A stretch of 22,198 nucleotides of DNA from JBCCFW01 sp039029535 (GTDB lineage: Bacteria; Acidobacteriota; JBCCFW01), in the NCBI GenBank assembly GCA_039029535.1, contig JBCCFW010000128.1, positions 1 through 22,198 on the forward strand. Direction: 5' to 3'. This document shows, piece after piece, positions 1 through 8,498 of the stretch (the first letter of the stretch is position 1; each line of letters starts with the position of its first letter). A program made the position numbers and the translations under genes. Under the pieces are notes generated by a model. It did not search any database and was not told where the DNA came from. It was given only the letters and a program-made list of their open reading frames with translations.

Positions 1-113
1 CCGATGTTGAGCCCGTGCACGTGCTTGCCCGCCTTCCGGGCCTCCACCGCGAACGGGGCGAGGCGCCGGATGGGCGAGGCAGGGAGGGTGGCGGCACGCT
101 CGGACAGGCGCAT
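1..113 (-). CDS. PLP-dependent aminotransferase (class I/II), N-terminal fragment
   Basis: Reading the minus strand from the ATG at 113 to the window edge gives 37 residues with no stop. They contain LPASPIRRLAPFAVEARK and then HVHGLNIG. This is the usual start of fold-type I aminotransferases of the aspartate aminotransferase family, where the segment ends in the 'LNIGQPD' substrate-binding turn. The catalytic lysine and the rest of the enzyme lie outside the window, so substrate cannot be judged. No clear Shine-Dalgarno is visible. An in-frame GTG three codons upstream (122) is an alternative start. The gene is divergent from the CoA ligase at 261, so 114-260 should hold both promoters. I saw no convincing -35/-10 pair there. 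Confidence 0.72.
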   Translation of the reverse strand, partial: MRLSERAATLPASPIRRLAPFAVEARKAGKHVHGLNI

Positions 114-260
114 GGCGGACACGGTCGGGTCTCCTTCGGAGCTGGTCTCGTGGCCTCATCCTCCCACGGATCTCGTCCTGGTCTCTACCTGGCCGAGGTC
201 CACTGAGGACCGGCGCCTGCGGTATCGTCGCCCCTCCTCCCTGCACCGTGGAGCCCGCTC

Positions 261-1808
261 ATGAAGGCCGCCGACCTCCCCCTCCACTACAACGCCGTCG
301 ACATCCTCGAGCACAACCTCGCCGAGCGCTGCGACAAGGTCGCCCTGCTCTCAGCCGAGCGACAGCTCACCTTCGGAGAGGTCTCCGAGGAGACGAACCG
401 GGTCGGCAACGCGCTCCGCGCTCTCGGCGTCCGTCAGGGCGAGACGGTCGGCCTCCTCGGGCTCGACTCGGCCGAGTGGGTTTCCTCCTTCTTCGGCACG
501 CTCAAGATCGGCGCGGTCCACATCGGGCTGAACACGCTGCTCAAGCCCAAGGACTACGCCTACATGCTCGCCGACGCTCGGGCCCGCGTGGTCATCGTGT
601 CGGAGATGCTCCAGGACTCGATCGATCCCATCCGCGACGAGCTGCCCGAGCTCGAGCACGTCATCGTCATCGGAACGCCGAAGCGCGACTCCGACCGCTC
701 CTTCACCGACTGGATCGCCGACCAGTCGACCGAGCTCGCCACCGCCCGCACCCACCGCGAAGACCACTGCTCGCTCAACTACTCCTCCGGCACAACCGGC
801 GAGCCCAAGGGCATCCTCCACGCCCACTCCGACCTTCCCCTCACCGCCCAACTCTGGGGCGCCAACATCCTGGGCCTCACCGAGAACGACCGCACCTTCG
901 CCGGCGCCAAGCTCTTCTTCACCTTCGGGACCGGCGGCAACCTCATCTTCCCTTGGCACGTCGGCGCGAGCTGCGTGCTCATGGCGGGGCCGCCGAGGGT
1001 GGCGACCAACGTCTTGAACACCATCTCCGAGTTCAAGCCGACCGTGCTCTACAACGCACCCACCGGCTACGCGGCGACCATGGCGACGGAGGGCTTCGGC
1101 GAGAAGTGGGACCTGTCGTCCCTGCGCATCTGCGTCTCCGCCGGCGAGTCCCTCCCCGCTCCCATCTGGGAGGAGTGGAAGGAGCGCACGGGCCTCGACA
1201 TCATCGACGGCATCGGCTCCACCGAGAACTACCACATCTTCCTGTCGAACCGCCCCGGCGACATCCGGCCCGGCAGCAGCGGCAAGCCCTTCGACGGCTA
1301 CGAGCTCAAGCTCGTCGACGACGACGAACAGGAAGTCCCGCACGGCGAGGTGGGCAACCTCTGGGTCAAGGGCGAGACGGCGGCGCTGTCGTACCTCCAC
1401 CAGCGCGAGAAGAGCCGGCAGACCTTCCGCGGCGAGTGGTTGGTCACGGGTGACAAGTATCGGATCGACGAGGACGGCTTCTACTGGCACTGCGGTCGCA
1501 GCGACGACATGTTGAAGGTCGGCGGCATCTGGACCTCCCCCGTCGAGGTCGAGAGCACCCTCCTGGCCCACGACGCCGTTCTCGAGTGCGCGGTGGTCGG
1601 CAAGAAGGACGACTCCGACCTCGTCAAGCCGCAGGCCTTCGTCGTGCTCAAGGAAGGCCACGAGGGCAGCGACGCGCTCAAGGACGAGCTCGTCGCCCAC
1701 TGCAAGGAGCAGATGGCCGCCTACAAGCGTCCCCGCTGGGTCGAGTTCGTCGACTCCCTCCCCAAGACGGCCACCGGCAAGATCCAGCGCTTCAAGCTCC
1801 GAGCCTAG
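261..1808 (+). CDS. Benzoate-CoA ligase-family acyl-CoA synthetase (AMP-forming)
   Basis: ANL-superfamily enzyme of 515 residues, full length for the benzoate/4-hydroxybenzoate-CoA ligase group. It activates a carboxylic acid with ATP to an acyl-AMP and transfers it to CoA; a cytosolic role is expected. Visible motifs are the phosphate-binding loop YSSGTTGEPKG (about 174-184), the A5 region GIGSTEN (about 317-323), TGD with Asp398 for ribose binding, the hinge and A8 stretch GRSDDMLKVGGIWTSPVEVE, and the C-terminal catalytic lysine in KTATGKIQRFK (Lys507). The hinge sequence with KVGGIWTSPVEVE and the TENYHIFLSN segment resemble benzoate-CoA ligases more than fatty acyl-CoA ligases. Actual substrate is unknown, and no aromatic-degradation neighbours are present. 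The start is chosen because GTGGAG (248-253) sits 7 nt upstream and the N-terminus aligns with the family. Confidence 0.93.
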   Translation: MKAADLPLHYNAVDILEHNLAERCDKVALLSAERQLTFGEVSEETNRVGNALRALGVRQGETVGLLGLDSAEWVSSFFGTLKIGAVHIGLNTLLKPKDYAYMLADARARVVIVSEMLQDSIDPIRDELPELEHVIVIGTPKRDSDRSFTDWIADQSTELATARTHREDHCSLNYSSGTTGEPKGILHAHSDLPLTAQLWGANILGLTENDRTFAGAKLFFTFGTGGNLIFPWHVGASCVLMAGPPRVATNVLNTISEFKPTVLYNAPTGYAATMATEGFGEKWDLSSLRICVSAGESLPAPIWEEWKERTGLDIIDGIGSTENYHIFLSNRPGDIRPGSSGKPFDGYELKLVDDDEQEVPHGEVGNLWVKGETAALSYLHQREKSRQTFRGEWLVTGDKYRIDEDGFYWHCGRSDDMLKVGGIWTSPVEVESTLLAHDAVLECAVVGKKDDSDLVKPQAFVVLKEGHEGSDALKDELVAHCKEQMAAYKRPRWVEFVDSLPKTATGKIQRFKLRA

Positions 1809-1821
1809 CTCCAGCCGTGCT

Positions 1822-1841
1822 CGAGCCCGCCGCCGGGCTCG
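1822..1841 (+). terminator. GC-rich hairpin after the CoA ligase gene
   Basis: Two 8-bp arms, CGAGCCCG at 1822-1829 and CGGGCTCG at 1834-1841, are exact reverse complements around a 4-nt loop. They begin 13 nt after the ligase stop codon. No T-run follows, so this is a stem only and may be a weak or Rho-assisted terminator, or an mRNA 3'-end stabiliser. A second 7-bp stem (AGGGCCG 1875-1881, CGGCCCT 1887-1893) follows in the same gap. Two stems here suggest that the downstream secreted-protein gene has its own promoter. Confidence 0.4.
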
Positions 1842-1953
1842 GAATCCTGGACGGGTGCGCTCCGAAGACTGGACAGGGCCGAAGGCCGGCCCTACCGTGC
1901 AGTTGGGGGGGTCGGGCGAGCGGGAGCCCGGCTCACCGGAGCAGGGAGCGGAC

Positions 1954-4900
1954 ATGGCGGATGGACGGACGCGCTCGGTCGTCGTGGCAGCAGCCACGCT
2001 CGCAGTCCTGGTCACGGCGATGGCGGGCCCGGCGCACGCCGCGCTGACCCCCCAGTGCCAGTGGCCGCCCCCGAGCGGCACGTCGGTGGCCCCCGCCTCG
2101 ACCGACGTCATGATGAGCCCCGTCGTGGCCGACCTCGACGGTGACGATCTCCCCGAGATCGTCATCATCAGCTTCGAGGACTCCGACGACATCAACACCG
2201 GGGCTGACGGCACCCTCCGCATTCTCCGAGGCGACGACTGCACGGAGGTCGTCTCCCGCCGCGACTTCGGCTGCGTGAATTGCGTCGACGAGCCGTCCTG
2301 CGTGAGCTTGAACGACCGGGAGGACGAGGGCGTGCTCTGCCCCGGCGCCGGCGTCGCGGTGGCCGACCTCGACCTCGACGGCGACCTGGAGATCACCGCT
2401 CTCAGCGAGGGTCTCCCCGGCCCGGACTTCGGCGGACGTCGTCTCCTCGTCTTCGACCACCTCGCCCAGCTCGTTACCTGTGGTCAGCGCTCGCCTGAGT
2501 TCCTCGGCACGGTGGCCGCCCCCGCCATCGCCCAGCTCGACGGCGCGGGCGCGCCCGAGATCGTCACGACGAGCGTCGCGTGGAAGACCGACGGCACGGT
2601 GCTCTGGGCCAACGAGCCCAGCGGTCTCGGCCTGTCGCTGGTGGCCGACCTCGACGCCGACGGGAGCCCCGAGGTCGTCGCCGGCGAGACGGCCTACCGG
2701 GCGGACGGCACCGTGCTCTGGGCGCGCCCCGAGCTCCGCAACGGACAGGCGGCCGTCGCCGACTTCGACGGGGACTGCATCCCCGAGATCGTCTTGACCT
2801 CCCGCAGCCTGGCGGAGGTCCACGTGCTCGAGAGCGCCACGGGAGTCAGCCGCTGTGTCATCGGCCTCCCGGGCGGGATCGAGTCCCCCGAGTGCCCGGC
2901 ACCGGCAGTCGGACCACCTCTCGGGCAGGGCGGCGCCCCCACGCTGGCCGACATCGACGGTGACTGCGTCCCGGAGATCGGCGTGGCGGGCTGCGTGACC
3001 TACAACGTCTTCCGCTACGACTCCACCGGCGCCGGGACGGCCTGCCTGACCCAGCTCTGGTCCATGCCCACCGACGACTCGTCGTCCCGGGTCACCGGCT
3101 CGACGCTCTACGACCTGGAAGGCGACGGGAGCTTCGAGGTCCTCTACGGCGACCACCGCACCTTCTGGATCTTCGACGCCGACGACGGCTCGGTCGTGCA
3201 GAGCTACGAGCGCTCGAACTTCACCCTCGTCGAGCATCCCACTCTCGTCGACAGCGACGCCGACGGTGAAGCGGAGATCCTCATCGTCAGCAACGACTAC
3301 ACCCTGGGCACCGATGTCGGCGTGACCGTGCTGCACGACCCCGACGTCGCCTGGGTGCCGACGCGACCCATCTGGAACCAGCACTCCTTCCACCTGACCA
3401 ACATCGACGACGACGGCATCGTGCCCGATGTCGAGTCACGCTCTTGGGAGGAGTTCAACAACTACCGTGTCCAGATCACGCCCTCGCAGTGCACGCTCGA
3501 TCCCGACCCGGAGATCACGGTGCCCGACGACATCGAGGTGAGCTGCGATGCCGTGCCCAAGCCACCGGAGGTCACGGCCACCGACGCCTGCGATCCGAAC
3601 CCGAGCGTCGTGCTCGACGAGGTCACCGTCGAGGGGCCCTGCCCCGACACCTTCACGCTCCGACGCACCTGGACGGCCACCGACGACAGCGGCAACACGG
3701 CCTCCGGCACGCAGGTCGTCTCCGTCTCCGACACGACCCCACCGGTCTTCTCAGACATGCCCGAGTCCCTCCTCGTCGAGTGCACGGCACCGGCGCCGCC
3801 CGTGATCACGGTGGTCGACGACTGCGACCCCGACCCGAGTCTCGTGTTCGCCGAGACGATCACGCCGGGCCCCTGCCCACAGGCCAGCGTCGTGCAGCGC
3901 ACCTGGACCACGGAGGATCGCTGCGGCAACGACGCCACGATCTGGCAGGTCGTCACCGTCATGGACACCGAGGGCCCCACCATCCTGAACGTGCCTCCCG
4001 ACGCGATGCTCGCTTGCGACGAGCCGCTCCCGCCGACCGGCACCACGGTCGTCGACGGCTGTGACCCGAACCCCGAGCTCGTGCTGGTGGTCGACCGCAT
4101 CGACCGCACCTGCCCCGAGCCGAGCCTGGTCATCCGCGAGTGGACGGCCACCGACGCTTGCGGCAACACCGCCACCGCGCGTCAGGTCCTCACCATCGAA
4201 TGCTGCCCCTGCGAGGAGTGCGACCCCTGCGAGCTCGCCGCGCTGCTGCGACCGCTCACCGGCGCACCCGACCCGGGTCCGGACGACCCCTGCTTCGGCT
4301 TCGAGCTACCCGATCCTCCCGACGAGGACTGCTGCGCCACCGTGCGAACGCTGCTGCCGGTGGTCCTCCCCGGCGAGACGACGCTCCCGGTCGGTCACCC
4401 TTGCGCGGAGCCCTGCACGGGTCCGTGCGTCAACCTCGACTTCGAGGACGTCGAGCCCGGTGACGAGGTCACCACTCAGCTCGTGGGCGTGACCGTTTCC
4501 GGGAGTGGACCGCTAGTCATCTTCGACACCGGCGACATCACCTGCGAGGACGACGACCTGGCGACGCCCGGGCCCGGCACGAACAACGATGAGGCACGAG
4601 GTCACGTGCTGGTCCTGCAAGAGGCTGCCAGCGACTGCCGTCCCGACGACGAGGGCGAAGGTGGGCTCATCGAGCTGCGCTTCGACGACCCGTCGGAGGT
4701 GACCTGGCTCGGCCTGCTCGACATCGACGAGCCCGGCGGCAGCCTGCGGGTCTTCGGCGTCGACGACCTGCTCCTGCTCGAGACTGCCCTGGCGGCAGGC
4801 GTGGACAACTCGTGGCAGCGCGTCGACGTGCAGCGCTGCGACGTCACGCGGATCGAGCTGAGGCTGGCGGGCAGCGGTGCCCTCACCGAGGTTCGTTGCG

Positions 4901-4998
4901 AGAGCGATCGGCGTCGCATCCGACTGCCCGACCGAGGCGACCGGGCGCGGCGCACCGCTCACGGCCGTCGCGACGCGGGCGATCGCTCGCGACGCTGA
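1954..4998 (+). CDS. Secreted FG-GAP/VCBS propeller protein with three HYR-like repeats and a Cys-bounded C-terminal module
   Basis: A predicted exported protein of 1014 residues. The start at 1954 is preferred over an in-frame ATG at 1855 because a GGGAG box lies just upstream and residues 1-33 then form a signal peptide ending ...MAGPAHA. Residues about 50-450 hold at least eight FG-GAP/VCBS-type repeats with DxDxDGxPE calcium-loop motifs (for example VADLDGDDLPEI, VADFDGDCIPEI, VDSDADGEAEI), expected to fold as a beta-propeller. A WVPTRPIWNQHSFH segment follows, then three HYR/Ig-like repeats (519-749) with the pattern CDPNPS...TWTATDDSGN. The last about 265 residues begin with a Cys cluster and form a beta-rich module also found at the end of the protein at 15305-17728, closing with an Arg-rich tail. 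No transmembrane anchor, PEP-CTERM or LPXTG motif is visible. Function is probably adhesive or structural at the cell surface. Confidence 0.88.
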   Translation: MADGRTRSVVVAAATLAVLVTAMAGPAHAALTPQCQWPPPSGTSVAPASTDVMMSPVVADLDGDDLPEIVIISFEDSDDINTGADGTLRILRGDDCTEVVSRRDFGCVNCVDEPSCVSLNDREDEGVLCPGAGVAVADLDLDGDLEITALSEGLPGPDFGGRRLLVFDHLAQLVTCGQRSPEFLGTVAAPAIAQLDGAGAPEIVTTSVAWKTDGTVLWANEPSGLGLSLVADLDADGSPEVVAGETAYRADGTVLWARPELRNGQAAVADFDGDCIPEIVLTSRSLAEVHVLESATGVSRCVIGLPGGIESPECPAPAVGPPLGQGGAPTLADIDGDCVPEIGVAGCVTYNVFRYDSTGAGTACLTQLWSMPTDDSSSRVTGSTLYDLEGDGSFEVLYGDHRTFWIFDADDGSVVQSYERSNFTLVEHPTLVDSDADGEAEILIVSNDYTLGTDVGVTVLHDPDVAWVPTRPIWNQHSFHLTNIDDDGIVPDVESRSWEEFNNYRVQITPSQCTLDPDPEITVPDDIEVSCDAVPKPPEVTATDACDPNPSVVLDEVTVEGPCPDTFTLRRTWTATDDSGNTASGTQVVSVSDTTPPVFSDMPESLLVECTAPAPPVITVVDDCDPDPSLVFAETITPGPCPQASVVQRTWTTEDRCGNDATIWQVVTVMDTEGPTILNVPPDAMLACDEPLPPTGTTVVDGCDPNPELVLVVDRIDRTCPEPSLVIREWTATDACGNTATARQVLTIECCPCEECDPCELAALLRPLTGAPDPGPDDPCFGFELPDPPDEDCCATVRTLLPVVLPGETTLPVGHPCAEPCTGPCVNLDFEDVEPGDEVTTQLVGVTVSGSGPLVIFDTGDITCEDDDLATPGPGTNNDEARGHVLVLQEAASDCRPDDEGEGGLIELRFDDPSEVTWLGLLDIDEPGGSLRVFGVDDLLLLETALAAGVDNSWQRVDVQRCDVTRIELRLAGSGALTEVRCESDRRRIRLPDRGDRARRTAHGRRDAGDRSRR
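3508..4200 (+). repeat. Three tandem HYR-like (Ig-fold) repeats in the coding sequence
   Basis: Each unit is about 77 residues. It carries the conserved pattern of a Cys, a proline-rich strand, D(A/D/G)CDP(N/D)P, a second Cys, then R(T/E)WT(A/T)(T/E)D and CGN or SGN before a V-rich strand. The copies are diverged rather than identical, which indicates old duplication. HYR modules are extracellular Ig-like folds usually linked to adhesion. Confidence 0.8.
4201..4998 (+). other. Shared C-terminal module, copy A
   Basis: This stretch encodes the final 265 residues of the FG-GAP/HYR protein. It opens with CCPCEECDPCELAALL, then HPCAEPC, LDFEDVEPGDEV, DDDLATPGPG, RGHVLVLQE, GLLDIDEPGG, DNSWQRVDVQRC and CESDRRR, and ends in a tail rich in Arg and Asp. 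The same landmarks occur in the same order at 15305 to about 16075 on the other strand. Strand-like spacing suggests a jelly-roll or carbohydrate-binding-like sandwich, which is inference. I do not recognise a named family with certainty. Confidence 0.75.
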
Positions 4999-5013
4999 GT
5001 CGCAGCACCCGCG

Positions 5014-6609
5014 ATGACGACACCCGAGGCGAGAACGCTGCGCTCCGGCTTCCTCGGCAGCGCGGCGACTCGTCCGGACGCCGTCGCTCTCACCGTCGGT
5101 GGCCGGGAGCTGAGCTACGGCGAGATCGAAGATCGCGCACGTCGCTGGGCCACCGCCCTGCTCGATCGGCTCGACGCTCCGCCTCGTCGCGTGGGCGTGT
5201 TCGGTCATCGGAGTGAGACCGGCTACGTCGCCGTGCTGGCGAGCCTCTTCGCCGGCGCGACCTTCGTGCCGCTCAACCGCAGCTTCCCGGTCGCTCGCAC
5301 GCGCTCGATGATCGAGCGAGCCGATCTCGACGTCCTCATCGCGGACGCGGCGTCGGCACCGCAGCTCCCCGAGCTGCTGGCGGGCATGTCCCCGTCGCCT
5401 CTCGTCGTCTTGCCCGACGCTGCCACGTCTCCGCCGGGGCTCTCACCGAGCACCGTGACGGCCGAGCATCTCGACGCCCGCGCGCCCCTCGCCGACTTGC
5501 CCGAGGTCGACGTCGACGACATCGCCTATCTCCTCTTCACTTCGGGCAGCACCGGCGAGCCCAAGGGCGTGCCGATCACGCACGGCAACGTTCGCCACTT
5601 CCTCGACACGCGCGCCGAGCGCTACCGCCTCGGTCCCGACGATCGTCTGTCGCAGACCTTCGATCAGACCTTCGACCTCTCGGTCTTCGATCTCTTCATG
5701 GCCTGGGACGCCGGCGCGCGGGCCTGCTGTCTCCAATCGCTCGAGCTCCTCACGGCACCCCGAAGCATCGAGAGGCTGGGTCTCACGGTTTGGTTCTCCG
5801 TGCCCTCGCTCGTCCCGTTGCTCCAGCGCAAGGGGCTGCTCGTGCCGGAGTCACTGCCCTCACTCCGCTGGAGCCTGTTCTGCGGCGAGCCCTTGCCTTC
5901 GTCAGCCGCCGAGGCCTGGCAGGCAGCAGCCCCCGAGTCGATCGTCGAGAATCTCTACGGACCCACCGAGCTGACGATCTCCTGCACGGTTCATCGCTGG
6001 GACGCGACGCGATCGCCAGCAGCCTGCTTGAACGGCCTGGTGCCCATCGGCACGGCCCACGAGGGGCTCACGTGCCTGCTGGTCGACGAGTCCCTGCGAG
6101 AGACGACCGACGGTGAGCCCGGCGAGCTCTGCGTCGCCGGCCCGCAGACCTTCCCCGGCTACTGGCAGCGCTCCGATCTCGACGAGACCCGTCTCTTCGA
6201 GCACGAGGTGAAGGGACGACGTCTCCGCTTCTACCGCACCGGGGATCGCGTGCGTCGGGAGGCTAGCGGCGAGCTCGTCTTCCTCGGTCGAGCGGACCAT
6301 CAGGTGAAGGTGCACGGACATCGGGTGGAGCTAGGTGAGGTCGAACACGTGCTGCGCGAGCTACCGGGCGTGGTCGAGGCGGTCGCCCTCGCCTGGCCCC
6401 ACGAGCACGGCTCGGCCACCGGCATCGCTGCTTGGCTCACCGGCACCGTCACCGACATGGGCATGGTGCAAGAGTCGGCTCGCGATCGACTTCCCGATTA
6501 CATGGTTCCGCGCGTCGTGCGGCACGTCGACGAGCTGCCGCTCAACGCCAACGGCAAGATCGATCGCCGAGAGCTCGAGCGTCGACTGGACGTCGAGCCC
6601 GCGAGTTGA
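5014..6609 (+). CDS. Standalone amino-acid adenylation enzyme (DltA/NRPS A-domain type)
   Basis: An ANL enzyme of 531 residues of the amino-acid adenylation branch. It should form an aminoacyl-AMP and load it on a carrier-protein thiol. Motifs are TSGSTGEPKG (176-185), FDLSVFDLF (A4), FCGEPLP, which is typical of DltA-like members, YGPTE (from 315), YRTGD (407-411), GRADHQVKVHGHRVELGEVE (A8) and the catalytic lysine of NANGKIDRREL (Lys515). By-eye alignment to GrsA gives pocket residues D, L, F, F, L, C, L, I, S, K, which I cannot match to a known substrate. No condensation, thiolation or thioesterase domain is attached, and no carrier-protein gene lies nearby. It begins 15 nt after the FG-GAP/HYR stop, so co-transcription is likely, although no good Shine-Dalgarno is visible. 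A stem at 6633-6667 follows. Confidence 0.9.
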   Translation: MTTPEARTLRSGFLGSAATRPDAVALTVGGRELSYGEIEDRARRWATALLDRLDAPPRRVGVFGHRSETGYVAVLASLFAGATFVPLNRSFPVARTRSMIERADLDVLIADAASAPQLPELLAGMSPSPLVVLPDAATSPPGLSPSTVTAEHLDARAPLADLPEVDVDDIAYLLFTSGSTGEPKGVPITHGNVRHFLDTRAERYRLGPDDRLSQTFDQTFDLSVFDLFMAWDAGARACCLQSLELLTAPRSIERLGLTVWFSVPSLVPLLQRKGLLVPESLPSLRWSLFCGEPLPSSAAEAWQAAAPESIVENLYGPTELTISCTVHRWDATRSPAACLNGLVPIGTAHEGLTCLLVDESLRETTDGEPGELCVAGPQTFPGYWQRSDLDETRLFEHEVKGRRLRFYRTGDRVRREASGELVFLGRADHQVKVHGHRVELGEVEHVLRELPGVVEAVALAWPHEHGSATGIAAWLTGTVTDMGMVQESARDRLPDYMVPRVVRHVDELPLNANGKIDRRELERRLDVEPAS

Positions 6610-6632
6610 GCCCCTGACTCCACTGTCAGTGC

Positions 6633-6667
6633 AGCTCGGTCCTTCGTCTACTCCGAAGGACCGAGCT
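6633..6667. terminator. Perfect 14-bp inverted repeat between convergent genes (bidirectional terminator)
   Basis: Arm AGCTCGGTCCTTCG at 6633-6646 and arm CGAAGGACCGAGCT at 6654-6667 are exact reverse complements separated by the 7-nt loop TCTACTC. The stem lies 23 nt after the adenylation gene stop and 22 nt after the stop of the opposing gene that ends at 6690, so it can serve both. No T-tract follows on either strand. Confidence 0.75.
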
Positions 6668-6689
6668 CCCGGGTCGATGCATCTCGCCG

Positions 6690-7190
6690 TCAGGGCTCGC
6701 AGGCATCCCCCACGCCATCGCCGTCGGAGTCTGCCTGGTCGGCGTTCGCATCGTCCGGGCAGTTGTCGACCACGTTGCACACGAAGTCTTCGTCGTCATC
6801 CGCCACGTGCCAACCGGAGCAGGCCACGCAGATGTCGCCGACCCCGTCGCCATCCATGTCCTCCTGACCGGGGTTGTACCAGAGCGGGCAGTTGTCGAAG
6901 GTGTCGCAGAAGCCGTCCCCGTCGTAGTCATCGACGTAGTCGAAGGGGCAAGGATCGCAGGCATCTCCGACCCCGTCCGAGTCCACGTCGGACTGGTCGG
7001 CGTTGGGAGTGTCGGGACAGTTGTCGTCGGAGTCGCAGGCCATGTCGTCGTCGCGATCGTCCTCCGGATCGAGCGGACAGGGATCGCAGGCATCGCCCAC
7101 GCCATCGCCATCCCCGTCCTCTTGTCCGACGTTGGGGACGAAGGGGCAGTTGTCGTCGACATCGAGCACCGTATCGCCGTCGGAGTCGGC
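6690..7190 (-). repeat. Thrombospondin type 3-like calcium-binding repeats
   Basis: There are several units of about 30 residues with DxDxDGxxD...DNCP and DGDGVGDxC signatures. Some units are degenerate (for example CVACSGWHVADDDEDFVC). The array reaches the stop codon. Confidence 0.85.
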
Positions 7191-8498
7191 CGTGGACACG
7201 CAGTCGAAGAGGTAGGCGGCTCCGGAGCGACTGCCGGCATGGTCGTCTTGCCAATCGCCGACGACGACCGTGCTGCCCTCGACGGCCACGGCGTAGCCGA
7301 AGCTGTCGAACGTGTCCGGATCGGGCGAGATGACCCCCGTAGCGGTTCCCCAGCCGTCATCCGAGCGCGTGAAGACGTAAGCCGCACCGGCTCCCGGCGC
7401 GCCAGGCAGGGTGCTGGCCGTCCAGGCGCCGACAACGATGGTGTCCCCCTCCACCGCCAGGGCGTATCTGCCGAAGCTGTCGCCGGGATCTTCTTCGGGT
7501 GAGGAGAGCACCGCCTGCTCGACCCACGCCCCTCCCGCATCGCGCTCGAAAACATGGGCTTTCCCCGGCACGGGGAGGCTGGTCGGAGCACCGACCACGG
7601 CCACGTCCCGATGCAGCGCGACGGACTCGCCGAAGCGCGCGTTCGCTGCGAGCCCCTCGGGCAAGAGCCGTGCTTCTTCCATCCAGCCGAAGCCGTCGTC
7701 CACGAACACGTAGGCCAACCCGGAGCTCGGGCCCGCGACGTCCGAGCGGGGGGCACCTATCAGCAGCCCCCCTTCGCTCAGCGAGACGAACCGCCCGAAG
7801 TTGTCACCGGCTACCGCATCGCTCGCCGTGAGCTGGGCCTCGGGAACCCAGCTCGTCCCGTCATGTCGGAAGACGTGGACGGAGCCGGCGTCGGCTCCCA
7901 CGCCGGGCAGGTCGTCCCGGTAGGCGCCGACGGCGAGCACGTCGTTCTCGAGAGAGACGCCGATTCCGAACCGGTCACGGGCTTCGGCGTCCGGTGCGGT
8001 GACCTTGTCGACCTGTAGCCAGGCATCGTCGAGCGGCTCATCTGGCGTTCCACCATCATCACGGTGGAAGACGTACACCGAGCCCGAGTCCGTGCCGTGG
8101 TCGTCATCGGCCGGCGCGCCCACCACCAACAGGTTGCCGCTGAGGGAGAGGCTCGTCGAAGCGAACAGGTCCCCCGCCGACCCGTCATCCGCAGTCAACA
8201 CCGCCAGCTCCACCCAGGCTTCGGAGCTCGGGTCGAGCACGAACACCGACACGAAGCCTGCCAGCGGTCCTCCGAAGTTGGTGGCAGCCCCGACGGCGAT
8301 GGTCCCGTCCTCGATGGCCAAGCATCTCCCGAACCAATCAGCGGGCATGGGATCGGCCGTCGTGAGCCGCACGTCCTCGTCACAGGTCGGCTGAGCGAGC
8401 AGCGGCAACGCCCCCGACATCACGAGAACGATGAGGCTTCTCGACCACCACTGTCTTCGCAAGCAACCAAGCAGTTTTCCTGAACACCATTCACCCAT
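6690..8498 (-). CDS. Secreted seven-repeat FG-GAP (integrin-alpha-like) propeller protein with thrombospondin type 3 repeats
   Basis: A predicted exported protein of 602 residues. The ATG at 8498 is supported by a GGAG box nine nt upstream and by a signal peptide (hydrophobic core about 20-35, ending ...LPLLAQ). Residues about 45-420 contain seven FG-GAP units of the form LTADD...GDxFGxSVSLxGxxLVVGAP, enough for a closed seven-bladed propeller. Residues about 435-602 are thrombospondin type 3 / EF-hand-like Ca2+ repeats (DSDGDTVLDVDDNCP, DGDGVGDACDPCP and similar). The protein stops directly after the last GDACEP, without the C-terminal module seen in its two neighbours of related design. It is likely extracellular; ligand unknown. 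It is divergent from the sigma factor gene at 8741 and convergent with the adenylation gene. Confidence 0.88.
   Translation of the reverse strand: MGEWCSGKLLGCLRRQWWSRSLIVLVMSGALPLLAQPTCDEDVRLTTADPMPADWFGRCLAIEDGTIAVGAATNFGGPLAGFVSVFVLDPSSEAWVELAVLTADDGSAGDLFASTSLSLSGNLLVVGAPADDDHGTDSGSVYVFHRDDGGTPDEPLDDAWLQVDKVTAPDAEARDRFGIGVSLENDVLAVGAYRDDLPGVGADAGSVHVFRHDGTSWVPEAQLTASDAVAGDNFGRFVSLSEGGLLIGAPRSDVAGPSSGLAYVFVDDGFGWMEEARLLPEGLAANARFGESVALHRDVAVVGAPTSLPVPGKAHVFERDAGGAWVEQAVLSSPEEDPGDSFGRYALAVEGDTIVVGAWTASTLPGAPGAGAAYVFTRSDDGWGTATGVISPDPDTFDSFGYAVAVEGSTVVVGDWQDDHAGSRSGAAYLFDCVSTADSDGDTVLDVDDNCPFVPNVGQEDGDGDGVGDACDPCPLDPEDDRDDDMACDSDDNCPDTPNADQSDVDSDGVGDACDPCPFDYVDDYDGDGFCDTFDNCPLWYNPGQEDMDGDGVGDICVACSGWHVADDDEDFVCNVVDNCPDDANADQADSDGDGVGDACEP

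Noticed and set aside
351..2396. Minus-strand open frame of 681 codons across the CoA ligase and the start of the FG-GAP gene
   Set aside because: The plus-strand CoA ligase has every family motif. The antisense product is repetitive Asp/Glu/Val/Gly without motifs.
4975..4990. GCGATCGC palindrome near the end of the FG-GAP/HYR gene
   Set aside because: A single 8-mer in GC-rich coding DNA, with no partner sites nearby; no support for a regulatory role.
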